Positions 51,641 through 63,865 of a stretch of DNA of 64,000 nt are shown here, piece after piece. The notes beneath the pieces are model-generated. The model did no database searches and was not told the DNA's origin. It saw only the letters and a program-made list of their open reading frames with translations. The position numbers and the translations under genes were made by a program. This stretch comes from Ascaris suum (Eukaryota > Nematoda > Chromadorea > Rhabditida > Ascarididae): the NCBI GenBank assembly GCA_013433145.1, contig CM024191.1, positions 3,674,501 to 3,738,500 on the forward strand, in the 5' to 3' direction. The first letter of the stretch is position 1. Each line of letters opens with the position of its first letter.

Positions 51641-53480
51641 GCAGTCTGCTTGACCAACCAAGGGAAGACTTTTGGGATATCTCAGGAGACCTGCAGATGC
51701 CCACTGACGAATGAGAGCTGGAGGGCGGCATTACACCAATTCGAAAGTAAACAGTAAAAATCGACCAAGCAACACAACAAATCAACCCGATAACTATGGA
51801 GCTGGAAAATTACCAACACCGATGGACTGAGTTTAGGCTGAAGCTGAAAGGAGCCGAAACGGAGCAGAGAGAAGAAAAATACTAACAAATGGCGGAGAAT
51901 TTCAACAATGCGCTCCACGTGGGAGGTAAAGCCAGGGAAGCGAGTGTTCTGCTAGAAAGCAGAAAGACAAAGCACAAGTGGTGCTTCACAGGTCACAGGA
52001 AAGAAATGGGCTGGAAACTGCAAACCCAACACAGTCAATAACTCCAACACAAACTAAGATTCTCATGCTGCTAATGCCGACTTCCATAAGGATCGAACTC
52101 TGGGCATCCTTGGAACCGGAGGAGGCCATAAATCCATACCTTAGATGAAAAAACTGAGTCACCTACTAAACAATCTTTAAAGAACATGTTATACAACTTC
52201 GTTGGTTACGCTCAAGCTCATCGAACTATTAGGTGGGTCGCGATTTCCGATGTTATGGAAACGAATGCCGAAAAAAATCATCAATGCGATTTCTGCTCAA
52301 GGCTCATGAAATGAAAAATGCGGACGCGGATTGGGAAGCCAACCAACTGCGCGAATGTGTTGGCCAGATTGTTTCACTGAAAAGAAATTTTTAATCATAT
52401 TTGTAACCGAGATAATGGCCAACTCCGAAACAGTCAAGATGTAAAAAACCAATTAAACTAACGTCGGCATTTCCCTTCAGCTGTGAAAAACTAGAATACT
52501 TCAGGTCAAATAAGCGAAAACAAATGAAAGGTATGCGCGTCTTGTGGGGATAGTTACAGGAAATAGAACAGTTGAAAAGATGCCACAGCGCGAGAGATCG
52601 GTTGGCCCAGATGAAAAAAAAAGCAATCGATGCCTAGAATATTTCGTAGAAGGTCGATACTCCGAAAAATGCTCAACGAAAGGAACGTGCTTCCACTGCA
52701 AACTGCAACACCAGTCCACATTGTCTCTCAAGAGCGAAAATATGAGACGGCTAGAACGCTCAACGGGAAAGAGAACACATTAGATCATGAGATCACTTAT
52801 CGATGCCTACCGCAGTGATGGCGAAAAGGGCTTAGGAAACGAAGGAAATCGAGGTTCACCTACAGTTGAGAAATGCAGAAAGGAAAAGCATAGGGATCAT
52901 CACGGCGCTGTTTTTAACCGAGAATGACGGGAAAAGAAGAATAAGCTGAGTAAAGACATCGAAAATGAGAAAATGGTGACGAGTTCAAGGAGACCGACTT
53001 CAGCAGGCCTTCGAATTAATTTGCTAGGGGAAAAGGCGAAAAGCCCTGATCGCCGGTCCACTGACGAGTAGTAATATGTGGAAGACAGTGAAAGGAATAA
53101 TCGCAACAATAATCAGTTTCGGCAAAAGCCCGAAATGGAACCTAAGAGAATCGGTGGGAATGGGGAACCAAGTAAGAGTAGTGAAATTTTTATAGCGGAA
53201 ATGGGGGACCAAACAGGAGCAAAGGAATACTTAGCGAGGCAAGAACATACTGGCAGATTACGAAAGAGGACAAGCAACGATGTGGAATATTTTAAAATGA
53301 GGAAAAGACTTGAAAATGCATTAGGACGATTCCTACATATCCATTCCTCTTCCACAACATCCAGTAATCGAATCGCCGACCACGCATAAGCAGGAGGTAT
53401 TAATGCGCGAGGGATCAAACCACCCTGAACAAACTCATTCGAAATACTGGATTTCGGAAAGATGAAGGAAACCACTGATG
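51640..53480 (+). mobile_element. Decayed BEL/Pao-type LTR retrotransposon, gag region
   Basis: The plus strand carries broken open frames with the layout of a nematode BEL/Pao gag. An N-terminal helical part reads MELENYQHRWTEFRLKLKGA near 51.8 kb, with a stop soon after. A second helical part (KNADADWEANQLRECVGQIV) lies near 52.3 kb. A zinc-knuckle-like segment within 52640-52740 reads CLEYFVEGRYSEKCSTKGTC then FHCKLQHQSTL. In that knuckle one expected Cys is Tyr, the His is Arg and the last expected Cys is Ser, so it is probably non-functional. Frameshifts and stops interrupt every part. I could not recognise protease, reverse transcriptase or integrase downstream, nor paired LTRs, so the copy is truncated or very old. 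The family call rests on the knuckle spacing and the gag-like helices. Confidence 0.5.
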
Positions 53481-53562
53481 AAGGTATAAGGAACGCCGAT
53501 AACGGGTTGGACCTCCTTCAGGCTGGCGCCTGTGCCAGATTAACTTCAACTTCAACTTCAAA
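53480..53562 (+). mobile_element. Possible 3' end of a non-LTR retroelement with (AACTTC)3 tail
   Basis: A GC-richer block (GGTTGGACCTCCTTCAGGCT and on through TGCCAGATT) ends directly in AACTTCAACTTCAACTTCAA at 53542-53561. RTE-clade elements in nematodes commonly end in a short tandem repeat of this kind. No reverse transcriptase is visible upstream, so this would be a severely 5'-truncated insertion inside or beside the BEL/Pao remnant. Confidence 0.3.
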
Positions 53563-53779
53563 TCGTCAGAATAAAGCCACATGAGAATGCGGAGTGGAAT
53601 ACGTCGACAACAAACACGAAAAGAACGGTCAAAATACAGTAATATAAGCAAAAATGGACATATCCGTTCATGATCAGACGGGTATCTCGAGGTGGTTCTG
53701 GACCTTTCATTAGATTCACTGGTTTAGTGTTGCCGCTAAAAAACCTTTTCGTCTCTCACGCTTACCGACAAAGGTAACA

Positions 53780-56700
53780 AGTTCCCAGGTGAAGCAACGA
53801 AACCGGAAACCGAGAAACAGGAAGCGGTCAAATATATTTTACTATGCGATTGGCTCTGTGGCAAGGTGGAGTACAGAAAAGAATAACAAAAACAACAAAA
53901 AATCCTTTCCGCAGGGCAACGGCATGAAAGCAGTTAATCGAAGAGCACCTTCAAACGTTGCCAGCCATCGCAGAATTTATCGCCAACATCCGTCCACTTA
54001 TATGCATGGGCGAAACTTGGATGTCTTATGGCCTTACATTGCCATCTATGCATCAGTCAACGTATTAGCTGCGAAGAGGCCTTTGCAAGACAACTTAGTA
54101 CCTCAGCAAAGATCGTCACCTGCACATTCGATCGAATCCGCAACTACTGGAACTCAGAAGACGTCTTCTTTTTTTTACGAGAAATGTCCCTAAGAAATTA
54201 CTGACTGGCAAATGCCCCAAAAAGGCGAGGAGCTCGCATCAACGAAACAGTGCTTAAATACCTTACGAAGGTCTGGAAACTGGGATATGTCTTGGAAGCA
54301 AAGGAAGTTATGGAATAAACGAACCGCCCAGCCGAAGTTCAATTCAGAAAATAAAGGTGGAGAAGATCGGAAAATCAGTTTCATCCATACGAAATAAAGG
54401 TGAACGATGCGATTAATAACCAAGAGCAAGATGAACTAAAAAAACTCGAACTGATTGCTAGGAAGTTGGAAAAAAGCGCAGCAAAAAGAAATACTTTCTT
54501 CGTCACGCTGAAGTCCGATGCCCACTCAAAGTGGCGTTGCCGGTAATCGTCGTGGCCATCTCTGCGATGTTTTCAGCAACCTCGGCTATACAAAGTCATC
54601 ATGAAGAAGCAGTGACTGGGCAATCAATCACGCATCGCCAATGGTCCCCTCGAATGAGGGATGCAAAATCATTATCGTGTCAGGATCACAGTTAAAGAAA
54701 ACAATAAAAACCACTAATGCAAGATGCTCCAATCGAACTGCGGGAAGCTTTCTAGGACCTCTTGCACGATAACTCTTGAACGATCCTCATCGGTAGAAGA
54801 GGGAGCATCTATGGAAGTGTGCAAAACGTCCTATGTAATGAGGAACGATAACGAAGGACGAAAAGCGCCCATCACAGATAGGACATGATTCGCATACGGA
54901 TATCGAAGGTGACAAATAAAGTGCAACGAATTAGTTAACGTCGAGGATGACAAATGCATTATCATAGGATATGATGAAGCGCGCCTCCTCGCAACTTCCG
55001 AGAAAAAACAAAACGCCGTTTGAAAATGGCAAAAAGATCGTTATAGGGAAACACATCCTCGTGCAAACAACTGCAAGCGTCGCTTGTGAACGCATCGGCG
55101 TAAAAACGCAGCGAGTTTCGGAACCCGTCGCTTTGAAGCAGTGGAAATCGTACAAAATGCTGCAGTCCTAAACCTGCCGGAAAACCCTTAGCTTCTACAA
55201 CACTAAGTGAAAGTGATGGAGAAATCTTTCTAATGGAGTGTAACACACCTCAGAGCAAGATGGACATAGGAAAGATCCTGAATACACAAACCTGTAATGT
55301 ATTTCCGAAGTGTTGGATGAAAGAAGGAATAAGCTTTTCCTCTACTGGAATACGAAGCGATGAATATGGCTCTATAAAACTGTGACAGCACAGGTGGCGT
55401 AGAAGGAACCTGGATCCAAAGCCGTTAGGAAAGGTGAAATGACTGTGAATGATTAAATGCGAGCAAATGGGTGAAAAAGAATAGATCATGTTCAACTGGG
55501 AATTATATCAACATATGAAGAAAAGAAAGAATCAATGAATAGTTCTCAAAACAAAGATTCGAAAGTAAGTCTTAGGACACTCACATCACGTGACTTCTTC
55601 AAACAAACGAAAGCTAGATAATAGATGAATAATGCTTAAAAGAATTCAGCTAGGAAATAGACTTTATTGCCAAATAAGCTTGCAAAAAGCTGCAAGCGAG
55701 GGCGTGGTGGGGACCATCCTCGTGTAGTACTTTTGTGTTCGTGGCCTTTGCAGCTGCAATTGGGCTCCAGCTTTGGACAAGAAACAATTATACAGACTTA
55801 TGAAAGGTTGGGAGAACTATATGGAATAGAACCAAAAAGAAGAACGACACTGGAAGCGAACAACATGTGCAATAGTTACAGATAGAAGAAAAACGCATCG
55901 AAGTGAACATCTTTCAACACAGGAAGGGAAAGTCGAAAGAACGCCATCATGAAGAGAGAATAGGCAAGAGCTGTTCATAATACTACCTGAGGAAACAGAG
56001 AGTCGAGCAATCCGACGCCGAAATATCATGAAAGTGAGAGTGAATTCTCGAGAATATCAACGAAAACAGAAATCATCGTAGGCGATCGAAACAGAGAATG
56101 CACACAGTATACGCATGCCTTCGACGGAGCCGCTCCTCCACCCGCAGTTCAACTTTGTTTCGCTTCATGTTTTTTCTTTTATAAAATATCAAGCATGTAA
56201 TAGATGGAACTCATGGAAAAACCTCCACCAGTCATGCAATTAGGTCTCACCTGTTATCCTCCATATACAAACCACCTTCTGAAAGAAATTATAATGTAGG
56301 CGAATGAATGTCCCACAACCAAGCAAGGATTCAATTATGAATGCTGGACGTGTGCGATGAACCAGTCTTCACCTATAAACCAAAATTCGGGCAGCAGAGC
56401 AAAAATAAGGCTTCCGGCACGAGCATGAGCCAAAAAGAGGATGTGTCACATCGCATTTCAAAAAATATCCCAAAAAACTTGAAAAGGAATCAAGAAAATT
56501 TCAGTCTTGAGGAACTAAGTGAAAATAGCAAAAATCTTGAGCAAAAGCAATTGCGAGAGATTCTTTTCAAAGCTGAATCATTCTAGCTTGATTCCGAATT
56601 GTTGTCATGTTCAGCTGCTCATTTCCGCATCTACCTGCTTGAATCGATGTCGTTCTTCAATTATTCCCCACTTGCAATCCGCGTTTCATCTGTGCATTCC

Positions 56701-56900
56701 ATCCAATATCGCTGATCTTCACAGAATTTTAAGCGTAAAGGTTGCGTCAACCTTCCCAAACCTTCGATGGCGAACACCCAACAAGAAAATAACGAAAGTC
56801 TGCAGTCCTAATCAAAACAAAACAAAACGAAACAAAAAAACTGCAATGCACAACACTTCATAGTACACTATATTTGCTGCATAAACACACACGACATAAA
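53780..56900 (+). other. Broken open frames, possibly transposon-derived
   Basis: This stretch has many medium-length plus-strand frames of basic, Lys/Asn/Arg-rich composition (the longest is 134 codons at 53789-54193) broken by stops and shifts. It continues the style of the gag remnant to the left, but I could not identify any catalytic motif of protease, reverse transcriptase, RNase H or integrase. It may be the eroded pol part of the same element or unrelated intergenic sequence. Confidence 0.25.
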
Positions 56901-57930
56901 AATCCACAAATTGTCTGCACTAATGCAATTATGACAAAGGATGGAAGTTCCGGAAGTTCCCAGAAGTCATAGGGCGCCATTTCCGAGCAGTTCACTTCGT
57001 AAGTCAAATGAAAAAATTCTAAGCATTTGTTAAGCGCAGGGCGCCTAAAGCTTATGTACGACAGTATACACTGGAAAGAAAACTACACACATAATGTGTT
57101 TGAAAATTTTAGTCGCCTTTAATTTCTATTTCAAAGTATAAATTGCTATTTTAAGTTTGTATATTTTTTACACTTATTGAATCAACTTCAGTTTGTCAAT
57201 AAGAAGTCAGAAATGCTCGACCTGAAGCATCGCAGCATAACCCTTAACATCTAATCGTTGACCTCAGATTGAATTCTTTCCACGGTCATCTCAGTAGACT
57301 GGCATCCTCGTACTAGATGCCATTTGTGGTGCTCAGTCCACAAGATGTGACACCACCATTTCGTAGTTGTGTGTACCAAGCATCGCTTTTACTAAATCTA
57401 TTCAGTGGAATTTAACCTAAAACCATCGTAACATTCCATACCTCAAACGAATACACTAACAACTCGACAACACAAAAATTTACCTATCGTTTTCGTTTAT
57501 CGTTTACCATAGCATACGTTTATTGAGCGCTATTCGATCATATGCATTTTATAATCGAAAATTAATACCGCTCAAAAGTGAAATCTTCACATATAGCGAT
57601 TTCAACTCTAAAAACAAATATTAATGCGTAAACCGATAAATGTAAAAAATTAAACTACCAAAATTTCCTCAATTTTCAATGACGTTGGCTAATCCACACA
57701 ATTTCAGGTCGCATTAAATGAGAATTCAAAGTTAAAGCCAGATTAGCCTAATGTTTATTAATAACGCAAAATTTTCACGACTTATACTTCAAAGAGTTTA
57801 AAATATATAATACGGGTGTGTTTAAATCTGATAAAATTCAATCGTCTTTCAATAAAAATAAAATAACAAAGAAGAAAGTGCCAACAACCAATATCATCGT
57901 CAATTCTGCAAATCAGCGAATCAATTTAGA
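56900..57930. other. No gene recognised
   Basis: Very AT-rich intergenic-looking sequence between the transposon-like block and the candidate exon at 57.96 kb. It has no frame above about 60 codons. Confidence 0.45.
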
Positions 57931-57959
57931 ATTCAGTTATATTCGTGAGTGATTGCGAT

Positions 57960-58058
57960 ATGTGGAACGGAATGAAAAAATGTGCGACCATGATATCTGA
58001 ATCCATCGATAAAAATCTCCAATTTCAGAAACGATGCAATGATACCTATCCCTCACAG
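57960..58058 (+). CDS. Candidate first coding exon (33 codons), unrecognised
   Basis: On the plus strand an ATG at 57960 opens MWNGMKKCATMISESIDKNL followed by QFQKRCNDTYPSQ and ends exactly at a consensus donor, CACAG|GTAAGTG, in phase 0. A possible splice-leader acceptor (GAATTCAG) lies about 25 bases upstream of the ATG. An internal TTTCAG inside the exon could instead define a 30-base microexon (58029-58058) read KRCNDTYPSQ. I found no clear following exon. The open frame at 58657 (MRMSKSLMEVTNQDSA...), preceded by AAAAATCAG, is phase-compatible but not convincing. No family is recognised. Confidence 0.3.
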
Positions 58059-58059
58059 G

Positions 58060-60710
58060 TAAGTGTACAATAAAATAATTGAAAAATTGTAGGCAATAAA
58101 GCACATAAAAATTTGCATAAATGCACTGCTTGATTGTTTCATCGGCATTACTCTGTACTCAAAATTTAATCAAAAAAAGCAAAAGTTCCTTTCAATTATT
58201 GGTGATGGAATAAAATCAAAAGCGGCATCTAAAATGAAACGTAAGATCTCATGATGTGCTTGAAAGCGAAAGACGAACCTGCTTGTGTTTCGAACAACAA
58301 ACTCGCCAACTCATCAAATCCGTCCAGAATAACCTCCAACATAAGTTCGATGAAAAGTGCCCCCGGCAATAGTGACAGAAATTACGTGGCGAATATTTGC
58401 ATCGCTATGGAGCTTGCCATTTTCTAGACTGATAAGCGCTAACTTGGTTCCATCATCTTATATATTAGCAAATCGTGGAAGCAACCACTATTAATCTCGA
58501 AATTCAAACTTTACTTGCAATTTTTTTTTCTTTTTCAACTTAACATAGGCTACACTTCAGGTGCTTTGAAGCCCTCTTCACCTACACTCTAGTGAAATTA
58601 TCAGTGGAAATACTTTGTGCATTCTAATAACAGTCTGACGTACAGCCAAAAATCAGATGCGCATGAGTAAATCTCTAATGGAGGTCACCAATCAAGATTC
58701 GGCTGCACTCCACTGCTCTTCAACACCCTCAAAACTAACTTTAACTTTTGCTTCATGTTCCATTTATGTGTTAATGTGGTCCTATGCACCTATGTTACTC
58801 GTAGCTTTTTTGTCGACTTCAATGTTGATAAAAGTTCCCAGTGAAAAAAACGCAACTCAAGCCAAGCATGCTAACTTTGCAACTTGAGCTTGAACAGCGT
58901 TGACGGAATGTCGTGTATGCAGACATCGTTGAAGGAATTTATTTGTCTTTGTGCATGGTAGCTGCAACTCGTTAGTTCAAAAGATAGTAATGAGGCTCGG
59001 TAAGTATAAAAAAACAGACTATACTACTTCGAATACAACTGAACCTAATTCCATTTCGAGTCAGTATATTTTGATGATGTTGCTGTAGTTATGGGAAGGT
59101 GCCATGAAATTAGTTCCAATTTTTTTGCAAGAGATCAAATAATGAAAAAAAAAACGAATTTGTAGTGAAAAAATCGCATTGCAATCTGAGCGGTCAACGT
59201 ACATTGCAAAAGGTCACTCCAGTAAGTACGCCAACATAAAACTCCACATGAGGGTCAGTCTCGGTGACGTACTTTATGTTCGTGACAAGTTGGATGAAAA
59301 CTTGACAGCATCACCTGATCTTAGGTGCAATCGTCTATGAGAACAAATACAAATATAAGAAGCCAAGAAAATCACAGGCCAACAAACAGAAAGCATAACG
59401 CAAATCGGCAAAGTGCCAAATTGCGTAGCAGATTTGAATCGCTAAAGTACCATGCGATTTTAGCACTTTTAATCCAGTTAATTATAAACTCCGTTCGCTT
59501 TCTGCTCACAAAGATTTGCATCTTCTCCGACGATGATATACGCTGAATGGAAACAATGAAGGTGCTCTAAATACAACACGCCTATATCATAACCGAATTA
59601 AAAGTGCGATAAGGCTGAAGCATAAAACTTGGCTGACGCTTAGCCCACCGACAGAGATCAACGCTGACTGCTTTTGCAACGAGTCCGATCGACGGATTTA
59701 TTCGCATATAATAGACGGTTTATTTCGGTTATAAAATGTAAATGTTTTCAATATACCGGCTAAATCCTATCGAATGTACAAACAAATTTATGGATACGCC
59801 TGACTGCGTAGGCGGTCATCCACTGACATAGATCTCAACGTGGAAAGGGCAAATGTCCATATTGCGTGTACATGAAATTTGCGCCTGAATAAACGCATGA
59901 GCAACTCCCTTTATCAACACTAAGGTGGCTCAATAACTAATTTCAGCATTTTCAACAATGGGGCAGTCAATATGCATTGTGAACGGTCGCAAGAGATGAT
60001 CTCTGCAGCTTGTTAAGTTTTATGCTGAATTGTTTCATAAATTTCGGGGAGAAAATTCGGTAATTGTAGGTGAGTGTGTCATTGATTGCAATCGTCATAT
60101 AATCTATTATGATTGGAGATTATAAGAATGTGAAGCGGATTTCTCCACTATAAATGACCAGCCGTTTGGCTTCTTCACAGTTAACAAAAGTGTTTGGTGG
60201 CTTTCATATCCGTTTTATTGTACGACACTCCATTATAAAGCATTCATTCCTTGTAATCGTTTTTCTTATTCGATATCAGAATAGTGCCTCGAGAAACAAT
60301 CACTTCTGCAGATTAATGCTTTCTAAAGTCGATAAAATAGTTCCTTTTTTTGGATCACAGCCATATCTTCTCCTTCTCCCACACACAGCTATGATAAACA
60401 TTGAGCGCATAACTCGAATATGCAAAACTTATAGCGTTAAAAAAATTCAAATCAATTTCTTTCCACAGACATTGTAACAAACATCGTCTTATGGCATATT
60501 TAAACATTTGTGAAGTAATGTTAGACGTAAACGACGTAGTCATAGTTTACTGCAAAGACGGTGCATTCTTTATGACGAATAGCACAATCAAGAAATGATA
60601 ATACGCGACAGTGGCACTCACATATCAACTGTTTTACTTTAAAAGTTGTAAATAATTCCCATAAAATTTGCAACACCTGTATTCTCATTCTACGTTACTT
60701 GGATCTGTTT
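58060..60710. other. No gene recognised; short ambiguous frames
   Basis: At 58.28-58.40 kb all three plus frames and one minus frame look superficially coding, which shows how weak visual evidence is here. A plus-strand 107-codon frame at 60154-60477 and a minus-strand 62-codon frame overlapping it have no motifs I know. Confidence 0.35.
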
Positions 60711-60718
60711 TAACTCAC

Positions 60719-60842
60719 CTCTTCTTAAACTATCCTTATAGCAGTCGGCATATTGAGAAATAAGGGCACTTAAAGTTGGCGTCATTTCATGTGTGCACAG
60801 CAGAAACGGTACGTAAACAACGCAATCTAATCGATTAGCCAT
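60719..60842 (-). CDS. Candidate coding exon (41 codons), unrecognised
   Basis: On the minus strand an ATG at 60842, preceded by an in-frame TGA three codons upstream, opens MANRLDCVVYVPFLLCTHEM followed by TPTLSALISQYADCYKDSLRR. It ends at a consensus donor, AGAAGAG|GTGAGT (phase 1). The composition (alternating hydrophobic and polar residues, few low-complexity runs) looks coding. I could not find a phase-compatible next exon that I trust between here and 57 kb, and I recognise no family. It may belong to the same gene as the hydrophobic exon at 61.4-61.6 kb, but no good acceptor precedes it, so it would more likely be a separate first exon. Confidence 0.28.
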
Positions 60843-61413
60843 CACACTTCACATACCCACCATTTCGTTACAGATCAATGAGCATTTTTGTTTTCTGTAA
60901 TCCTACCATTTATTAATCTAAGTAATTATTCTTTAGTACTTCAGTGAAATAAGAGAATTATAAGGTAACCTCAGGAATCAGGCAATAGGTAGACGAACGA
61001 TAAATATAAACAGATAAAGGAAGAAAGCAGAGTGACGATGGTGACCTGAATTGCGCTATATTGCTGTAAAATTTAATGCTCGGGACGCAACCCGAAATGC
61101 AATATATGGCTTTGCAATTCTTTTAAAAATTATTCTAATATGCACTGAACATTAAACGTTCGTTGATGAAGTATATGTGGAACTCATTTGTCCTCCGATT
61201 ATCATCACGGAACGATTCTCATAAAATTCTCATAAAGCTTTTCGCGTTGTAAATTCGTTGGTCGCCTCATTAATCGCTATCAAATTGCCACGGTAAGACA
61301 TTCAATTGAATCTAAACGTTATGGTGAAGTAGCGCCTTTAATGTTTAGCAGTGAGATGGCAGTTGAAGAACACTTTCAACATAACACAAATCCCGAACAT
61401 GCTGCTCACTCAC

Positions 61414-61628
61414 TGCATATTACCGACGGCAACTGAGACCGCCAACAATATAGGCTTGAAAAGCCACTTATCCATCAATAATGTAGTTAACAGAAGTTTT
61501 CCGGCAATTGCAACCAAGTATATCATGAAATACGCGGCCATCAACGATACGAGCACAAGCACCCCCACCAAACAACACCTCCATCTACTCGATCGATAAA
61601 GCCGCCCGCTCTTAACACCACTCAACAT
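61414..61628 (-). CDS. Candidate first exon of a small membrane protein, divergent from the glucuronosyltransferase
   Basis: On the minus strand an ATG at 61628 opens 71 codons that run into a strong donor, CA|GTGAGTGAG, at 61414. Without splicing the frame stops two bases further on. The peptide starts MLSGVKSGRLYRSSRWRCCL, basic and then very hydrophobic. It contains two likely membrane segments (LVGVLVLVSLMAAYFMIYLV, then a second around LLAVSVAV). It sits head-to-head with the glucuronosyltransferase, 328 bases apart, so the two could share a promoter. I do not recognise the family and found no convincing second exon. The 82-codon plus-strand ORF in the same place (61351-61599) lacks any known feature and is probably the shadow. 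Confidence 0.35.
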
Positions 61629-61956
61629 CCGTGCGTTATATTAACTAACCACACAACCACACTCTTAAACCACCGCTTAGAACAACAGAAATCACTGAAA
61701 GCTTATTCCCACATCATCGACTGATAGACGAGACCTCACGCTGACGTCTCCGAGAAATTGCGTACAGGATTGTTTTCAAAAATTTTAAAATTTGGCCGCA
61801 TTCCAGTATATTTATCGATCGATCCTGAACCTCAGGTTCAACATTTTTGAAAAAGCATACTGTAGATACTGACAATTCCGAAAATTGGACAAGTGCCAGT
61901 AGTTTATCCACTTATGGCGATAATTCGTTAGCAATGATAAGAGATGAGCATCGATA

Positions 61957-63865
61957 ATGTTAGAAATGTTCGAGCAGAACGTAGTATTCAAGGTGATATG
62001 TGCGGTGGGTTTGTTCTTCTTGATGCAGTTGATGTTCTTCTGGTCGAAGTTGGAGAATCTCGACGATAAGAAGTTGACAATCGAAGCGGAAATCGAAACG
62101 CTAACTAGAAAACGTGATAATTTACAAATGAAATCGTGGAATCTACAAAAGGATATACATCGAATGGAGTTGCGACTACAACAAATTGAGGAGAAGTACG
62201 TCTCATAGGTCACAAACAGTTCATTGTCTTGCATTTTTGTTTTAGCTTTTTAGTCTCCACAAGCCTACTTCCGGTTGCAGATAGAATTCACGCGAAGAGG
62301 GTGCCACTGAACATGTCCAATTTAGAAACTTCTTAGAACTATTTGTTGAATAACTGCCATGGTTTCGTTTTTATAATCGCTCGACGTTCCGTAATATTAT
62401 TAACGTTCAAAAACCAATATATATTCGTCGGAGTGAAGGGGATTTTATACTAGTCATCTACGTACCGAAAACATCATTGTTGTATTTGAGTTGTTATTGC
62501 GTTTAAGCTATTCGTCGGATGCATGAACCCGATCGATTTTGAACATGTGAATGTCTGCTCGAGCAGGTGAAACTTAAATCTCATGAGGTGAGGTAGCGCA
62601 AATGCTAAAAGCAAATGGACAGGTAGAAAGTGAAGCAAATGAAAAGCAGGGTGTGGTTATGACAGGTGTTGTTGCAGTGAAAGATTTTTTCAGGTAAAGG
62701 TAGAGAATCTTACTGATGATGAAAGGATGTAACAGTTTTGGTAATATTCGTTGGAACATTTTTTTAAAGGAGCTGACGTTGACTTTGTGTTAGTTACGCT
62801 GTACTGGTGTTGCAGGGTTCGAGATCGTTTACCGCTAGCTGATAGCCGAAGGGATTTACCGATGATATATTTCGTGACGCCAACACGCTACCGCCCGGCT
62901 CAGAAGGCTGATCTGACACGTTTGGCACAAACATTAGGTCATTCTTCGAACCTCATTTAATGAAAGGATGTCGTACATGGTTTGATGTATTTGAATGTCT
63001 AGCCGGTAATTATAGGTGCAATGCACTTGTGAGCCTTTTCACCGAGTGGCTGGAGAAGTATGCTGTTGTGAAGTGTGAGGTTATTCGTACTGTTTACCCA
63101 ATTCCGATTGGCACTGTCTGCAGCAGACGACGAGATATCCACTTTCTTGATCTACCATCAGTTAATAGTGGAGTGCCGTCAAAGATGGCGTCGGTACTAG
63201 AGAAAAATTTTGATTAGTGGTCACGAACCGAAACTCATGCTGTCCCGAAAGGTTGACGACCAAGGAACCAAATAAAAGAATTCTTGGAAAGCGGGATGAG
63301 GGCGGAAGTTGGGAGAAGAAAAATGGTCTCCATTCTGAATGCCAATGAAAATTTTGTCGAAGGTAGTTCGGAACCTGTACTGCTAAGCAGCCAACTGGAA
63401 TGTTTGTTTTGGGGCATTTCCTAGTGGAGTCAGCCTCTTCCTTTTCAGTGCTCTTTCCGTCACACTTGGATGCCAGTCCCGGTCATGAGCCCCTTGAAAA
63501 CTGGTGGGTGAAGTCGTCTTGCTTCGGTTTTGCTGTTCGAACGACCGATGGATACCGCTGAAAGCTGTCGTTGTAAACTTGTGCTTATAAATATGTCAGG
63601 GAAAACATGGCGGCTTTATATCCGGGGAACAGGAAATCAAGCCAAATGCTTTTATTGCAGCTCACGTGCCGAACTTGTACTGGATTGTGGTTGAAGATGC
63701 AGAGGTGAAATCCACTGCACTGACTCAGCTAATTGAAAGAACTCACCTTCCTTCGGCGCACTTAAATGCACTTACCCCATCGAACATGCGAATAAACGAT
63801 ACGGACCCAAACTGGAAACTGCCACGGGGAGTTCTGCAGCGAAATGCCGCTCTTAATTGGCTAAG
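61957..63865 (+). CDS. sqv-8: Beta-1,3-glucuronosyltransferase (GT43; SQV-8/B3GAT type), 5' part, truncated by the window edge
   Basis: Plus-strand exons 61957-62195, 62816-62937 and 63661-63865 join in phase. The enzyme transfers glucuronic acid from UDP-GlcA to galactose, finishing the glycosaminoglycan linker tetrasaccharide in the Golgi (SQV-8/B3GAT3), or acts on related acceptors. It is a type II membrane protein: a short cytosolic tail, a signal-anchor at residues 9-29 (VVFKVICAVGLFFLMQLMFFW), then a charged coiled-coil stem to about residue 80. The catalytic domain begins LPMIYFVTPTRYRPAQKADL, continues with VPNLYWIVVEDAE and ends PNWKLPRGVLQRNAALNWL, all hallmarks of GT43. The DDD metal-binding motif and the catalytic Glu lie in later exons outside the window. 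Donors are GTACGT, GTCATT (weak) and GTTGGC. The exact paralogue (SQV-8 or a GLCT protein) is not settled; the conserved QKADLTRLAQTL block favours the B3GAT3/SQV-8 type. Confidence 0.93.

Noticed and set aside
58280..58440. Minus-strand frame FLSLLPGALFIELMLEVILD...ending at GCAG|GTTCGT, and three plus-strand frames over the same bases.
   Set aside because: A stop directly precedes the minus-strand frame with no acceptor, and several mutually exclusive frames look equally good, so none is supported.
62960..63217. 85-codon plus-strand frame between glucuronosyltransferase exons 2 and 3.
   Set aside because: It lies in the intron, has no GT43 similarity, and skipping it keeps the catalytic domain contiguous (QTLAHVPNLYWIVVEDAE).
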